A stretch of DNA of 47,256 nt from Saccoglossus kowalevskii (lineage: Eukaryota; Hemichordata; Enteropneusta; Harrimaniidae), in NCBI RefSeq assembly GCF_000003605.2, contig NW_003129364.1:53032-100287 (forward strand), written 5' to 3'. Position 1 is the stretch's first letter. Every line of letters begins with the position of its first letter. Positions 14,101-30,054 of this stretch are shown here, one piece after another. The notes under the pieces are model-generated. The model was not told the origin of the DNA, made no database searches, and worked only from the letters and a program-made list of their open reading frames with translations. Both the position numbers and the translations under genes were made by a program.

Positions 14101-17100
14101 AATGTCTCAAGAATTACAACTAAGAACGCATGCACACTTTGGTAACCTTCGGTCACTGTATGTCCGAAACACAAGGTTTGATTTTTGTGGGAACAGGAAA
14201 AGATGTCAGCCCGTGGCACAACTTAAATAACATTTTACCAACAAGTACGCGTTAATGTTGTTATACGAAGCAATTGCAACAGCCTCTGGCTATGTATATA
14301 TCTTGACCTATTAAACGTTCTAAAAGTTAACGCGCGCCAGGCTGTGGAGATACTTCCATGCAAACCACGATGATTTTATGTATTTTAAAACGATTTGGGC
14401 GGATTTAATTGAATTTAGCAAGAATTACCTGTGAGAAAAGAGCGCAATTGCAGCCTATTAATAATTCCATACCTACGTCAGTTGGATTTCGAACAAAACG
14501 TGTCATCTTCTAAACTCAAGGCGCATCCTCTAGAAAAAGTGTGTGAGTAGTAGGAGGAAAATGATTGGGGACCAAAACTGGGATGTGGAATGCTTTTGTT
14601 CAGCAAATAAGATTTATTCGTGCCCTCGCGTGTGTTGATGCCTGCCAAGCTTTTCTTTCTTGCAAGGTTTCTGACTCTATAACGTAAAGCAATTCAACGT
14701 GGTGCGTGATTTAGGCCGTTCCGTCACGGTGCAACGCGGACATATGTTCTTTTCTCCTGTGCGTACGAAGTGGTGCGAGTAATCAACGTCATCGAAATTA
14801 GTATGCTTGGATGTAGATGTGACAGAATGAAAGATGGCACTTTGTGTTCTAGTCGATGAACACGGCAAAACATATTCACACATGGACGAATTCGTCGTTG
14901 AATAAATCTAAGCCTCTTTCATCAAATTTCAGGCAATGTTTCCTGTCTTGTTTTCTCATCGATTGATTGGCGCTGACAACAAATCCCAACCAGCTGACAC
15001 TGGCAATGTAAAACAGTATATCGCGTTATTTACTGATCCACAAATACGAATAAATATTCGGGCAATACATGTGTTATACATTCAAAAAAAAAAAAACTTT
15101 AACAAGTTGGCGTATCGGAGAAATCTCCAAACCTAGTATTATATACCACACTTTGATCCTAGACGCACTTTTAAATTCATTTCTTACCGGAAAAATCATA
15201 TCTCTCAGAAGTAAAAGAAAAAAAGAATGATTTTAATTGCGCCCAATAGTCCACATATTGCGAAGATAATGCGTTTTATCCGGGTGCCTGGCTATTAAAC
15301 GGCGGCACGTTGTTTGAAATGTGCAAGGAGAGGTGAAGTGAGGAAACAAACACCGGTGTATCGTTTAATCATGCCATGATGTCGGTTTCCTCGGCTCTGA
15401 CAGATACCTGAGTGTCAGATCGCCTCCTTGCCTATTTTTTAAGTGAGAGGAGCTTGAAATCGGGGCAAATACACTGTAATTTCCGTCAATTTTGCCAGTT
15501 TGCACAGGTGTACAGTCCCCATGGAAGTGTTAATAGCAGCGTTTCTTACCATCTCAGAGCCTCTGGTGTTGGATGTGAGTTTAGTTGTTTTCCATGTATT
15601 GGGTCCCATCCGATGCCAACGGCGAGCATCTTCGCACGTTCCCCTGAAAACGACATGAAAATACGATTTCAACGAGATACGTCACTTAGATAAGGCTGTA
15701 GGTTTGTTTTAGCTGTCACTTTAAACATCTACATATTTTACTTACTGAGCTCGCATATCACATTCTCGACTCCGGTCATGTGAAAAGTGTGTGGCATGGG
15801 GGATTTATTTTTATTTTTGAAATTTGTTGTAGTTGTTTAGTTATTCGCATAATTCACTGACCATTACTTTAACGCCGGGATAGCGAGGCAATTAAGATGA
15901 AATTTGATTTGTTGTGCAAAGAAATCACAGCTTGATGCGGAATGATCTATTTATAACGAAAAAAGAATAGACGAGGCACAGTGTACGCCCTTCGTCGGAT
16001 GGTAGTAAATTCATAGCATACGTGAAATTACAATAATAGGAAAATTTGACATAAGGACTGAAGAGCAAAGTCAGATTTGATTTTATCAGGTTTGTTAAGT
16101 GTTGTATCGTCCACACGTACGTACGGACCCTGTGCAACATTTTGATGCGCAGTCAAGATAACAATACGCTTTATACTATTCATCTAAGATATTATTTATA
16201 CCGAGGGGTGGTGTGCTCTGGTATTATTTCGATAAACTGAACAATCCCAACGAGACGCGCGATCATTGTTGTTTTCCAATTCGAACGTTTGGGGAGCGGA
16301 TTTGCGTGTCAAAAGGGGGAATTGTTATGGGTAATGGCTGGGTTCCCGCTAGTGCTCCCTCACTGTTGCTACACCTGATCCCCCTATCTCTGAATGGAAC
16401 ACTCCACAGATGACCAGAGGGACCGTCGCTTAGTGGCTATTATGGTAATCACTGAGTACGAGTTTTTTCTGACTTACGCAGTCTTGCCGTACTGTGCGTA
16501 GTAGAAAGAAAGTGATGACGTAGTTCACCGGCCTTTTTTTTATCTACGTTGTTATTATTATATGTATCTAAAATGCCGGTCGTCAATTCACCGGCACTCT
16601 GACGTACTGTTCGTTTGCCCTTATATAGCAATTTTCTCACGTCGTTCGAATCCTTTGACGCAATCGCGGTTAAGACTAATTTCAAGTGACCGCCGCGCGT
16701 ACAGTAATATTAAATATCTACTTCGTATTTACGTATGTAAGCCGCCGCTACGTACATGGGTAGCTTGTCACGTGTACACCATAACCGTCAGCGTGACTCC
16801 CCAGAGAAAAAAGTAAATCGAGCAAAACATTACATTTGCTATACTTTAACGCGATTAGCGCCTGAATCTATGGCGAATGCGCAGTACTGTGTTCTATCAT
16901 ATATGATTCTCGCATTACGGTGTACACCAAGCAGATTTGAAACACTATTTTGCTATCGTGTTCCTTAGGACCTATACTCATACCCCAACACACTGTGTAG
17001 TATTTTACGTTGACGTGTATGCCTTTTAATTCGGGCATGTTTTAATAACAGATCGTACTGGTAATTGTGATGTAGTTTTGCTTTAGACGTATTGAGTTTG

Positions 17101-18240
17101 TTTTCTTTTAAACACTGTCGACCTACTTCCGGATATTGACCTCTGACACAACTCTCGTCTTAGCCGAATAATGATTAACTGATATGAATACCAACAGAAC
17201 TTATTTCTAGTCTACCGTCACTTCACACTCGGTGTAGAGATTTATAAGTTTAAAAGTCTTGTTGTAATTTCTATACTCGTCTTCGCTAATTAGGTGTGTT
17301 CCTGATCTTCGTGCTGTTTAAGACTTAAGTCTGTTGTTTCGGTATGAATCCGGGGCATTCGAAGTATGAGAGGAATTTGGCAAAAACAAATCCGGTACTC
17401 GAGTAACTCATTTGATGCGTAACACGCGTCAGAGGAAGACATTTTTAAACAGCATAAAGCGTAAATCTAAACAACAGAGCTTGTTTAGAGAGAGTATCGC
17501 GAGCACTGTCTTTTTGGGAGCCGGGAGCAAGACAAATTGTTTGTTTTTTTCATCTCGTACTTTATTAGTTTTGTGTAAACAAATATTGTTTTTACTAGCA
17601 CCGGTACTTGACTGTAAGTTTAGCTAATTTTATTCGTACCTGACAGTGGAATATTGAACTTTTAAAAATGCGATAATTGTTTTAGCTCAAACGAAATGTA
17701 GCGAATTTAAGTACTTTCTCTACTATATAGTAGTCCAATAAAAATACTAATAACGGACAGTTGACGAAATATACAAGTCTATTTCTATCACATCCAAAAT
17801 ACGCCCCTTTTTGAAATGATATAGAATCCCGTGTGAGAAGTGGAGCATGTCGGTGTCCTGGTAATTGAGTATCTCGTGTAGAATCACATTATGGTATAGT
17901 CTAATTGAGATTCTTTTCTGTATGCGCAGGGATATCCTGGCTTTAACTATAGCTTTTTGCGTTATACCATTCATCACGTAGGTAGCATCTAATCAGAATC
18001 ATCACATGCTGTGAACTGTGCTGAACACGGCAGCTACTCACTACATCCTTTCCCCGACGTCCGCCATGTTGTTGTTTCGTAGCACTGCGTTCGAAGCATT
18101 TGCCAGAACGTGAAAACGAGATGGGTTGTATAAAATAAATACAAGCAAGTGAGAGAAATTCACCGACACCGCCAATTTTCAACCCCTCTTTTTCTTGCCT
18201 CATCACATCCCCGTTTCGGGAATTACAGTGAACCAGTTTA
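11160..18240. other. Intergenic, no gene seen
   Basis: No recognisable exon on either strand. An ACT/AAT trinucleotide-rich tract runs from about 12292 to 12370. A frame at 12493-12777 begins with a leucine run resembling a signal peptide, but the run derives from a GTT/CTG-rich tract and the rest matches nothing I know. Confidence 0.55.
12292..12370. repeat. Trinucleotide ACT/AAT-rich tract
   Basis: A short ACT run passes into AAT repeats, followed by an ATT/TTA-rich stretch. It is simple-sequence DNA. Confidence 0.85.
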
Positions 18241-18251
18241 AAGCGAGCCAC

Positions 18252-18420
18252 TGACGTAGGCACATCGCTATAAAATGGTTAATTTTAGTCTCACTGACGC
18301 ACATAGTACGCTATATATACCAACCTACGCACTTGCTCGGTTGTGATGATGTCAGAGCCGCAAAGCAGGATAAAAATAGGAGCTAATGGCCGACGCTGAT
18401 TGGTCATCGATCGACTTGCC
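18252..18420 (+). promoter_or_regulatory. Proximal promoter of the NR4A gene
   Basis: The segment contains TGACGTA (CRE-like) at 18252-18258, TATAAAA at 18269-18275, TATATATA at 18312-18319, an AT-rich MEF2-like TAAAAATAG near 18371 and an inverted CCAAT box (ATTGG) at 18399-18403. The sequence to about 18870 would then be 5' leader. It lies immediately upstream of the first supported NR4A exon on the same strand. The exact transcription start cannot be chosen between the two TATA boxes. Confidence 0.5.
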
Positions 18421-18861
18421 TAGTTAATATTCAAATGAGTTGACACAATGAATGGGAAACGCTGAGATCGTGGTCGTCATCAGTTGAGGATACGTAGGCT
18501 AGTACTTTAGACGTTGGTTTATTTCGCTCGTGTATGCAGACACGACCCAGCTTTCTGCGCCTCTGCAGTGGACTGACAACGAGTGCGTTTGTTATTATTT
18601 GTCCCTTCCTATATGTTTGGTATATGTGTGTGGGTTGTAACGTACAGCCCGTGTTTCTTTCCCACTTATATATGTAAAAGTTAACCTTGCTCGCCGCATC
18701 TCATATACTTAGGCGCATGGTATCTCTGTTTTCAACACCTGTTTGAGTTTTTCTTTTAGTTCCACCGTGTTAGGTCTCTTAACTTTAATTTTCATGTAAT
18801 ATTTTTTGCAAGCAGCTTTCGCGGTTGTTTGTATGTTTGTTCATCGTTACATGTTTGCTTC

Positions 18862-18959
18862 ATGATTGTGAGTAAGATTTAACTGTTGGCATAACCAGTG
18901 CATTTAAGTTTCTGAATATCTGTTTTACTCATTGTCGTTATTTTCTTTTCTTTCACCAG
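18862..18959 (+). other. Possible short upstream coding exon and 88-nt intron
   Basis: The large NR4A exon opens at an acceptor (polypyrimidine tract then CAG, AG at 18958-18959) and its frame expects one preceding base. An ATG at 18862 followed by a GTAAGA donor at 18872 would supply exactly that phase: ten coding bases, an 88-nt intron, then the open frame. This would give a protein with 61 extra N-terminal residues. The alternative is that this exon is 5' leader and translation starts at ATG 19133. Confidence 0.35.
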
Positions 18960-19132
18960 GAACGGTCAACATTTCGACGGAACCATCAGCTCGGTGCAGC
19001 TCTGTTGGCAGCTCAGTGAGCAGCCCCGCACAGCCAAGCACTTCTCAGTCAGCTAGCGTAGCCACAGCAACTTACACGGAGGAAACAGGCCTGGTGGGAT
19101 CTAGGACGCCCTCTAACGACGATACTCGTTCT

Positions 19133-22891
<3,759 letters not shown>

Positions 22892-25090
22892 GTGTAATAT
22901 TGCTACATATAAGGTACGCCATTAACCCAAACTATCACTTGGAGAACTTGACGACTGCGTACCATCTTTAGTCAGTGTCTTCATATCCAACTTGCCTTGC
23001 CTGAAGTTTTTTTTAAATAAATCAGAATTTTTGACATTCTGATGTGATTTTTTTCCATAACTGTTTCCATGACAACATTTTTTACCTCTTTCTCTTTTGT
23101 TTTTTCTCCTGATTTTTTTCATAAGAATCGTGATTTTACTGTGAGTTTGGTGTCCTATTGTTTATACAAGTTTGAATTTTATACTTTAATTGAAACACAC
23201 TGAAGTACAATTTCTATGTATTTTGTCTTAAGCCAACATTGTCTGTCACCATGGTAATCACTTAAGAATACCAATGTTATATTCAAAGCCACTGCCATTT
23301 TTTGAATGTAAACTGTCCTGTGCTGCACTTGTACTTTAGTTCAAACCAATGTATACTTTTTTTCCTGTGTGCAATATACATTATGGGCATTTGCCAAAAT
23401 TTCACAAAATATTGGTTAAAAAGTGAAACTATTAAGTAGAAATTTTGATGTTGCACCTGTCTTGTCATGGAGTGGGTGTGTTTTGATTAATATTTGTATC
23501 ACCCATCAGAAGTATAAAACTATTGTGTTTAAATTATTATAGTTGTGTACATTATAATTATGTAAATGTTTTTAACAAGAAACGCCTGCACAAATTGTGC
23601 TAAAAAGCAGCAAACGTCATGACGACATTCATAACAATTTTGAAAAGATTACTATGACTCAGAGCAGTTTGAATTGTATTCTTCATATGCTAATGAGCTG
23701 CAACATATGCTAATGAGCTGCAATAAGCTAGCATGGTTTAATCTCGATGAGGTATACTCAATAATGACAACAATTGTATGCTAATCAACACAGCCATTAA
23801 ATTGAAGTCGGTGCTTGTCGTTTCATTTTTATTTATTTATTTTTAAAACGTTCTATTTTTTTCTTTTGCGTTAATTAGCTAGAACATTGTAAAATGCAAA
23901 TGATGTTTGACTGCCCTATTTAACTGGTGACAACTGGGGGTTAGACTCCCTATCTTCAGGAAAAATCACATTTTGATAATGGGTGGATGAATGAACATTC
24001 TAAGGAATAATGTATAACTAAATTGCTTGATTTATTGATTATATCTTAGGGGGTTGTGTAGGAAAGGCACTCCCTAGCTTCAGGGAGAATTCACATTTTG
24101 AGAATATCAGGCTCCTTAACTAAGTTGAGGGTATATTTTCTGGTGGACTATGTATGCCAAGCATATTGAAGAATAAGGTTTTTGAGAATGTTTAGTATTT
24201 TTTTACGAAAGGAAAACCATTACAGTTTTTATACAATTTACAAATTATAGTGAATACATGCTTTGTCAATTTTACACAAAATTTTTAAAGTGATCTTTCC
24301 TTCTAAATCGTGAAATTGTGGCTCACCTTCAGAAGCTTAAGGAGTCCGTTTTTGTAAAGTTCTTGTTGTTTATGACTTTTCACTTTTACACGTCTATGTG
24401 GTGTATTTTCATACTGTTCAAAAAATTGGACGAAATCTTGTGAATTTTGTACAAATATTTTTTTTGTTTCTTCACTTTTTTTTACTTTTTTATAAAACCA
24501 TCTCAAGTGGTGTGAAGTCGTGGTAACGTCGTAAATGTTATTACATTTTGACAAGTTTTTAAAAGTTTGACATTCACTGTCTATATTGGTTTCAACTTAT
24601 ATGTTAAACACTTATGTATGTTTCATATTTTTACTGATTTTGTTTTCTTAAAAAATCTTTAAGTTTGTCTTGATTTCAAATATTTGGATATATAATGTCG
24701 AAATGTGATTGTGTTGTTAATGTCAATGTCAAAAATATTAGTCCAAGACTACCAATCGGAATCTTTTGATTGGTCAATTGAATATTATGTTAATTTAATT
24801 TTTAATCATCTTACGAAATTGTGTCCATATTTGTTTGTCGTTGATTGGTGCTATGTTAACAGTTATTTCCTGTCTCTATTTTCAAAGTGGTTCTTTACAT
24901 GTGGTTTTCTATCTTATATTCCTGATTGATTTTGCAGGGCTTTTATTTCATATGTGGCAATATTTCATTTTTTATGAAACAGTGACGAATAAAAAATCAT
25001 CAGCATCTACTGAATGGTTATTGTGTTTCTCTCCCGAACCTATGAATAGCTTAATGATTGCCATAGAGGGCGATATATCATTCTAGTAAA
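22892..25090 (+). other. NR4A 3' untranslated and flanking region
   Basis: After the TAA there is an AATAAA at 23016-23021 and more AT-rich sequence. A nonamer UUAUUUAUU-type AU-rich element occurs at 23829-23837, and a 20-base tandem repeat with octamer-like cores at 23684-23723. No coding exon is recognisable. Short frames around 24303-25086 resemble nothing known. Confidence 0.55.
23684..23723. repeat. 20-bp perfect tandem repeat with octamer cores
   Basis: Two adjacent identical copies of CATATGCTAATGAGCTGCAA, each containing ATGCTAAT (23687-23694 and 23707-23714), a POU/octamer-like word. A third ATGCTAAT lies at 23778-23785. Confidence 0.85.
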
Positions 25091-25099
25091 AAATATCAA

Positions 25100-25400
25100 A
25101 GAAAGCTTGTATTGGAGGCATGAATTAAAAATTAGGAATAATGTATTTACAATATATTCACAGCTAACACATGTGCTTCTAATAGAGCAAATATAGCATT
25201 TAACAATATATAACTGCAAGCAATGATCAAGTAGCTATGGTTTAACAATATATGACAATATATGATGACTTGATATTTTGTTCATATATCTATAGCATAT
25301 AAAATTATAGCACCAGTTGCATGTTGCAACTGCAGTTGCAGTTTTGCATACTATTGGGATCACATGACCATATATAGTCATCTGAAACATTAGTCATATC
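25100..25400. other. Intergenic, no gene seen
   Basis: AT-rich sequence with AACAATATAT words and a short GCAACTGCAGTTGC palindrome near 25325-25340. No exon is recognisable. Confidence 0.5.
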
Positions 25401-25990
25401 ACATTGATCTCAACCAAAAACTAATCAGGTTTGCACATTACCCCAGAGCATTAATGTGCCATGTTTCAATAAAATCTGTTAAATGGTTCTTGAGATACAA
25501 GTGAAAATGCTTAACCTTTGCTCAATACTATGTAGATTAGGTCATTGATAGGCATTATCATCAAGGTACTAAGTTTCATTGTAATGTGATGATTAATACT
25601 TGAGATGTCAGTGGAAAAACTGTAAATTGATTAAACATTATGCAAATGAGGTTATTAATATGCATGAATTTTTAACCAAAACTATTCAACTCTGCGCATT
25701 GTCCCAGAGCGTCTATATACCAAGTTTCATAAAAATTCGATAAGTGGTTCTTTAGATATCAGTGGAACAGTCAAGGAACAGCTAAAAATTGGCTAATTAT
25801 TATGCAAATTGGTCCATTAATTTGCATGGATTTAAACCAAAATAGAATCTGCGCCTTAGTGCAGAGCATCTATGCACCAAGTTCCATCGAAACCCAACAT
25901 ATGGTTCTTGAGATATCAGTGTAACAGACGGCCACACACATACATACACATAAAGACAGACACACTAAGTACAAAGACCCCCATCGAGTG
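25400..25990 (+). repeat. Diverged tandem interspersed repeat
   Basis: About three degenerate units of roughly 200 bases. Each has a core reading approximately ACCAAGTTTCAT, then a TGGTTCTTGAGATATCAGTG block, then TTATGCAAAT and ATTAATTTGCATG. The last unit passes into an ACACACATACATAC-type tail and CCCATCGAG. The style is that of a short interspersed repeat common in marine invertebrate genomes (from memory). No coding capacity is seen. Confidence 0.65.
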
Positions 25991-26285
25991 ATTTGCACAC
26001 GGGAGTCAAAAGTAATAAGTGCTAAAAACCAAGCATACACCTAATAGGTTAAGGCCACACTGAAATTCCACCTGAAGATCAACTCTATACCACCATAATG
26101 GTGTAATAATATGCTGAGGCGCCATCACGATTGATACTTTCTGGTACAAATTATTGCATAACATCAAATACAATCAAGTTTCTGGTATTAAACTGTGGCT
26201 TAAAATCCTCTTATCCAACCAGGAATGCATGATGTTATATGTTGAGGGCGTATTATTGATACAAATTAAGGTTGCATGTCATATC

Positions 26286-26560
26286 CTCGGGGGCGGAGCT
26301 ACGTCACGGACGTTCTACGTTGCTAAGACGCGCACCACTGTACCACGTATTTCTATGGGCTTTGTGCGCGCTGCTGTGGAACGCCGGTGGAGCCGGTGAA
26401 AACTCGAGAAAACAACACAAACTCAACTTTGAAGTAATCCTGAACAACCAAATTCATATATGTTACACACGTAGGGCTAATCTTGTTACACTGTTCAGGG
26501 AACTCTCAACAACCATTGCAAAGTACCGTTTTCTGCGAGTTTTTCGTCTTTGTTTTCACC
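26286..26560 (+). repeat. Dispersed repeat family R1, copy 1
   Basis: From CTCGGGGGCGGAGCTACGTC to TTTGTTTTCACC this segment is the reverse complement, with scattered differences, of 33148-33446. Shared landmarks include GCGCACCACTGTACC, AACTCAACTTTGAAGTAAT and CTAATCTTGTTACACTG. The homology ends sharply at both sides, as expected of a mobile unit. Open frames across it are repeat artefacts. Confidence 0.85.
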
Positions 26561-28228
26561 GCGAGGGTTGCCAGGCGGTAGAAAATGCCCGGATGTCTGC
26601 CCCCCGAGGATACTCTCAGACTACTAAAGAACAGACTAGCAATGCATATTGCTATAGGAGTAAATTGGGGATTACAACTGTAATTCCTCGGCAGACCTTG
26701 CTGGTAGTTTACCCGAAGATTTCCGAAAGCACCCGCATTTACCTGCTTCGTGTGTTTTTGTAGTGTGTCACAAGGTAAATTATACGGTGAAGTACTATGG
26801 TGTGGTAGAATCGCCAAACGTAATACAGAAACGCAATGTCCAAAATAAAGTACAGTCACCGACCTTGTGGTTGGGTTCTTTACCCCCAAAATACACAATG
26901 TAAATAATGCATAGATATAATATTGGTATATGAGCATACACAGTAATGCCAGGGTAGAACTTTGGGATAGAACACGTACACCCGCAACAAACATGAACGC
27001 ACTTCAAGAAACACAAGTATATGTGGTCAACGAAATATTTAATATAGAATAAGCTCAAATAGTATTTTTAATGCAAATCATCAAGTTTGACCACAAATAA
27101 TTAAAACAACAATTACATTATCATTTAAACACAAATAACCGTGGTTAATGCCCTAAACAACATAATCAGTACATAATCTGAAAATACCATTCTAGTGCCG
27201 AACGCACAGGCGCATAATTTCAGATCTAACCTAAATGAAATCTGCGAGTGTTGAACTGTCTATTGTTGTCTTTTCTGTTTAAATCGGTCATTTTTTAGAT
27301 GAGGTACGACATTTTTAATTTTTCCTACTTTCGTCTACGATATTTATGAATACATACATAATGACAACATTTTTAATTATATTTCTCATAATTTAGACTT
27401 TTCCAAGAACTTGTAGATTTTTGTTATAAAGGTCAAATAGCGGTGTTGGCGTTGACAGTGTTCCTCTGTGTGGACGCTTCGTAGGATGCGTTTGAAAACC
27501 TGATATGCTCCCGCAACTAAGTGATTGAAATCATTTAATATTCAATAGGAAGCTGATATTTTAATGGAGCATAAATGTCAATTATCTTTATTCTCGTTTT
27601 CTGTATTATTACAGAAACATGGAGAATAAACATATAAATAACTTGCATATGTTTTGTCGCATTTGTGGAGAGTGTTTAACCAAGAAAAAAAGAAAATAAC
27701 TACTAAACTACGACCCAACTAATACTACTTCCTGTGTACACATCTTAGTAATACAATCTTGCTTTATTTGATGAAAAAGTAATGAATATCGCGTTATTAC
27801 GTTATAGTCGCGTTAGTTCGATCGGGTTTTATTAGGTTAAAAAGTTAAAACCAAAACATACGTGGCAGGCACCTGACTAAAGGAAAAGTCGCATTGCTAG
27901 TCTGTACTTTCGTAGATATACCTAAGAATGCATGGTGTCTTGTGTTGAGGGCGCCCTGTTAATCTGGTAACAATTTAGGTAAAATATCATATAACATATA
28001 AATACATACTAGTATACCATTGACCCTGAAAAAGATATACTTCTCAATATACCCAGGAATTAATTGTATACGCTTTTTAATTTAATTTAAGTTGAGATGA
28101 TTATGTTTATACCAAATGTAGAATGTACCACTGTGACGGAAACACATGCCTATCTGGCCATCCTGCTCACCATAGCAACAGCGTTACGTATATTATTTGT
28201 GATATCATCGCAAGTAGGTGTCTTGTTT
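26561..28228. other. Intergenic, no gene seen
   Basis: No recognisable exon. Overlapping frames on both strands around 26506-27058 show no family features. An AAAGGTCA word lies at 27428-27435. Confidence 0.5.
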
Positions 28229-28524
28229 AAAGCGCGGTGGTTGTCGCGCTACGCGTGTGCGACATTTGTGTTGATAAACATTGATTTTCCCACAATCCAA
28301 TGCGCTCTTCAAATGGAAATCACAAGTATAAGGTTTGGCATGGGCACAGCACTAATTACCGCCGGTGACTCCTTCGATACCTTCCAATCACCTAAAAATA
28401 CCTAATTAAAGCTTGGAAACGTCTTAGTTTGTACTTGTTGATCTGCGCAACAGTCAAAGTCGCCATCTTTGTTTATATGAGACCCATATATCTCGCACAT
28501 GCGTGGCGCGACGACTACTGCCTC
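28229..28524 (+). mobile_element. MITE family M1, copy A
   Basis: Terminal inverted repeats of about 30 bases: left GCGGTGGTTGTCGCGCTACG, right (reverse complement) GGCAGTAGTCGTCGCGCCAC. The core shares TTGATAAACATTGATTTT, ACAATCCAATGCGCTCTTC, CGCAACAGTCAAAGTCGCC and ATCTTTGTTTAT with copies at 43239, 44938 and 45340. CpG sites are mostly intact, suggesting a young or unmethylated copy. Confidence 0.85.
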
Positions 28525-30054
28525 AAGTACGTGTAAACTTCTCAAGTACGGGTAAACTTTGCAAAAATGGGTAATGTCTAACTTGTGAAGATGCATCTGA
28601 ACAGGCCTGGGACATGTATGTTGAGTTCTGACAGTGATAGTAATGCAATGTAGTTACATAAGATTGTAAATGTGCTAATTTATATGGGACACTGACACAT
28701 CACGCGCGCTCTTTGACCCTTGACCTCTCGGTAAGATTTAAAATATCATATTCACGATTTGAGGCGTTTGAAAAAGCACACCTTCAAATTGGCCGGCGAA
28801 GATGGTGAGAAGGGGAAGGAATGATCGTTCTCGTACAGATGGCCTTATGTCAGCTATACATTTGCCTATCTTGTAATATATATTTATTTCTATTTAACAT
28901 ATTCATTAGGCCCCAGATTTTTTTTCAAAAATAAGTATACACGCAAAACAGAGACTTGTATTTGTGTGGTCTCTCTCAAGACATCGCACGGGCACTGTTA
29001 TCTCTAGGACTGAGAACACGAATACAACAGAGAATTTGAAAATAATATTTCATTTCGATCATAATAGTGTGAATAATAGAAAGTATTTCTAGGAAAAGTT
29101 GCTATTATCATATAATTTCCCATATGCATTGGTTAATATCAGACAAATCTTCAATCTGTCAATGGCATGTAAATATACCGCAGGTCACCACACCTTATCT
29201 ATTCATGGCGTGTATAAATGCTTCGCTTGAATGGAAGCACCGCTTGGGTCACATGACTTATAGATGCACTGAGAGAACATGCAAATTGTAGTTCCCTTTA
29301 CTCCTTATTATTCTGTGTTTTTATGAGCCATGCTGCCCCGCGTGCTTGCACAGTTTAACTTAATCAAAATTTAAAATGCTCGAAGAATTGACAGGGCAAA
29401 TGTGGTTTAACCGCGATAAGGCCCGGTCCCATTCATATATTATCCGACGTATACTGTTAAACAATTTATTCTCATATCATTTAATTTCATTATTTTGAAG
29501 TTTTCAGCATATTCACTGTTTTTTAAGTTAAGTTAATTTAGCGATTATATTTATCATTGAAAATAGCAAAATTACTATATTTCTTAGCATACATTACCCT
29601 CAGATGGTAATTGTTGAGTAATAAAGTTATTATTATTATAACACCCAATGAATAATTGAAGTATTTACAGTAGTGCGACGCAATCAAGGTTTGTTTGATC
29701 AAGTGAAGTTATCGTTTTATTCTCTGTAATACATGGTAATACCAGAGCACAATAGAAAAGATAAACGATACAACCGTGGCAGTTTATAACTGGCGCATAT
29801 AACATACATATGCCACGTATAGTGTCAGTGCCTACCAGTGGAACAAACAAACAACAGCAAATAAACATTAATAGTTTGTAAAGGCACAATCGGCAACTAT
29901 TCAAATTTTAGTTAACAAAAAACAAACAAATAAAACAGTTCTATACCAAAGCGTCATAAACCTGTAGAAAGGGAAAAGTTGTTATATTCAAAAGTTTGAA
30001 TGCAGACAATCCTTGATGACCACCGTTCTGCATCACATTTCACGATAATTGCCT
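28525..30054. other. Intergenic and cytochrome c 3' flank
   Basis: A DR1-type nuclear-receptor site (TGACCCTTGACCT) occurs at 28714-28726. A minus-strand AATAAA (TTTATT on the + strand) near 29715 could serve the cytochrome c gene. The minus frame at 29665-29904 is probably 3' untranslated noise. Confidence 0.5.

Noticed and set aside
24303..25086. Several 75-85 residue frames downstream of NR4A
   Set aside because: AT-rich composition gives Phe/Ile/Lys-rich translations without domains; some start at non-ATG codons.
26272..26994. Overlapping 160-residue frames on both strands
   Set aside because: They overlap repeat R1, whose second copy at 33148-33446 does not preserve the same frame throughout; treated as repeat artefacts.
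28097..28596. Frames on both strands around 28.1-28.6 kb
   Set aside because: They lie largely within MITE copy A, and its other copies do not keep these frames.
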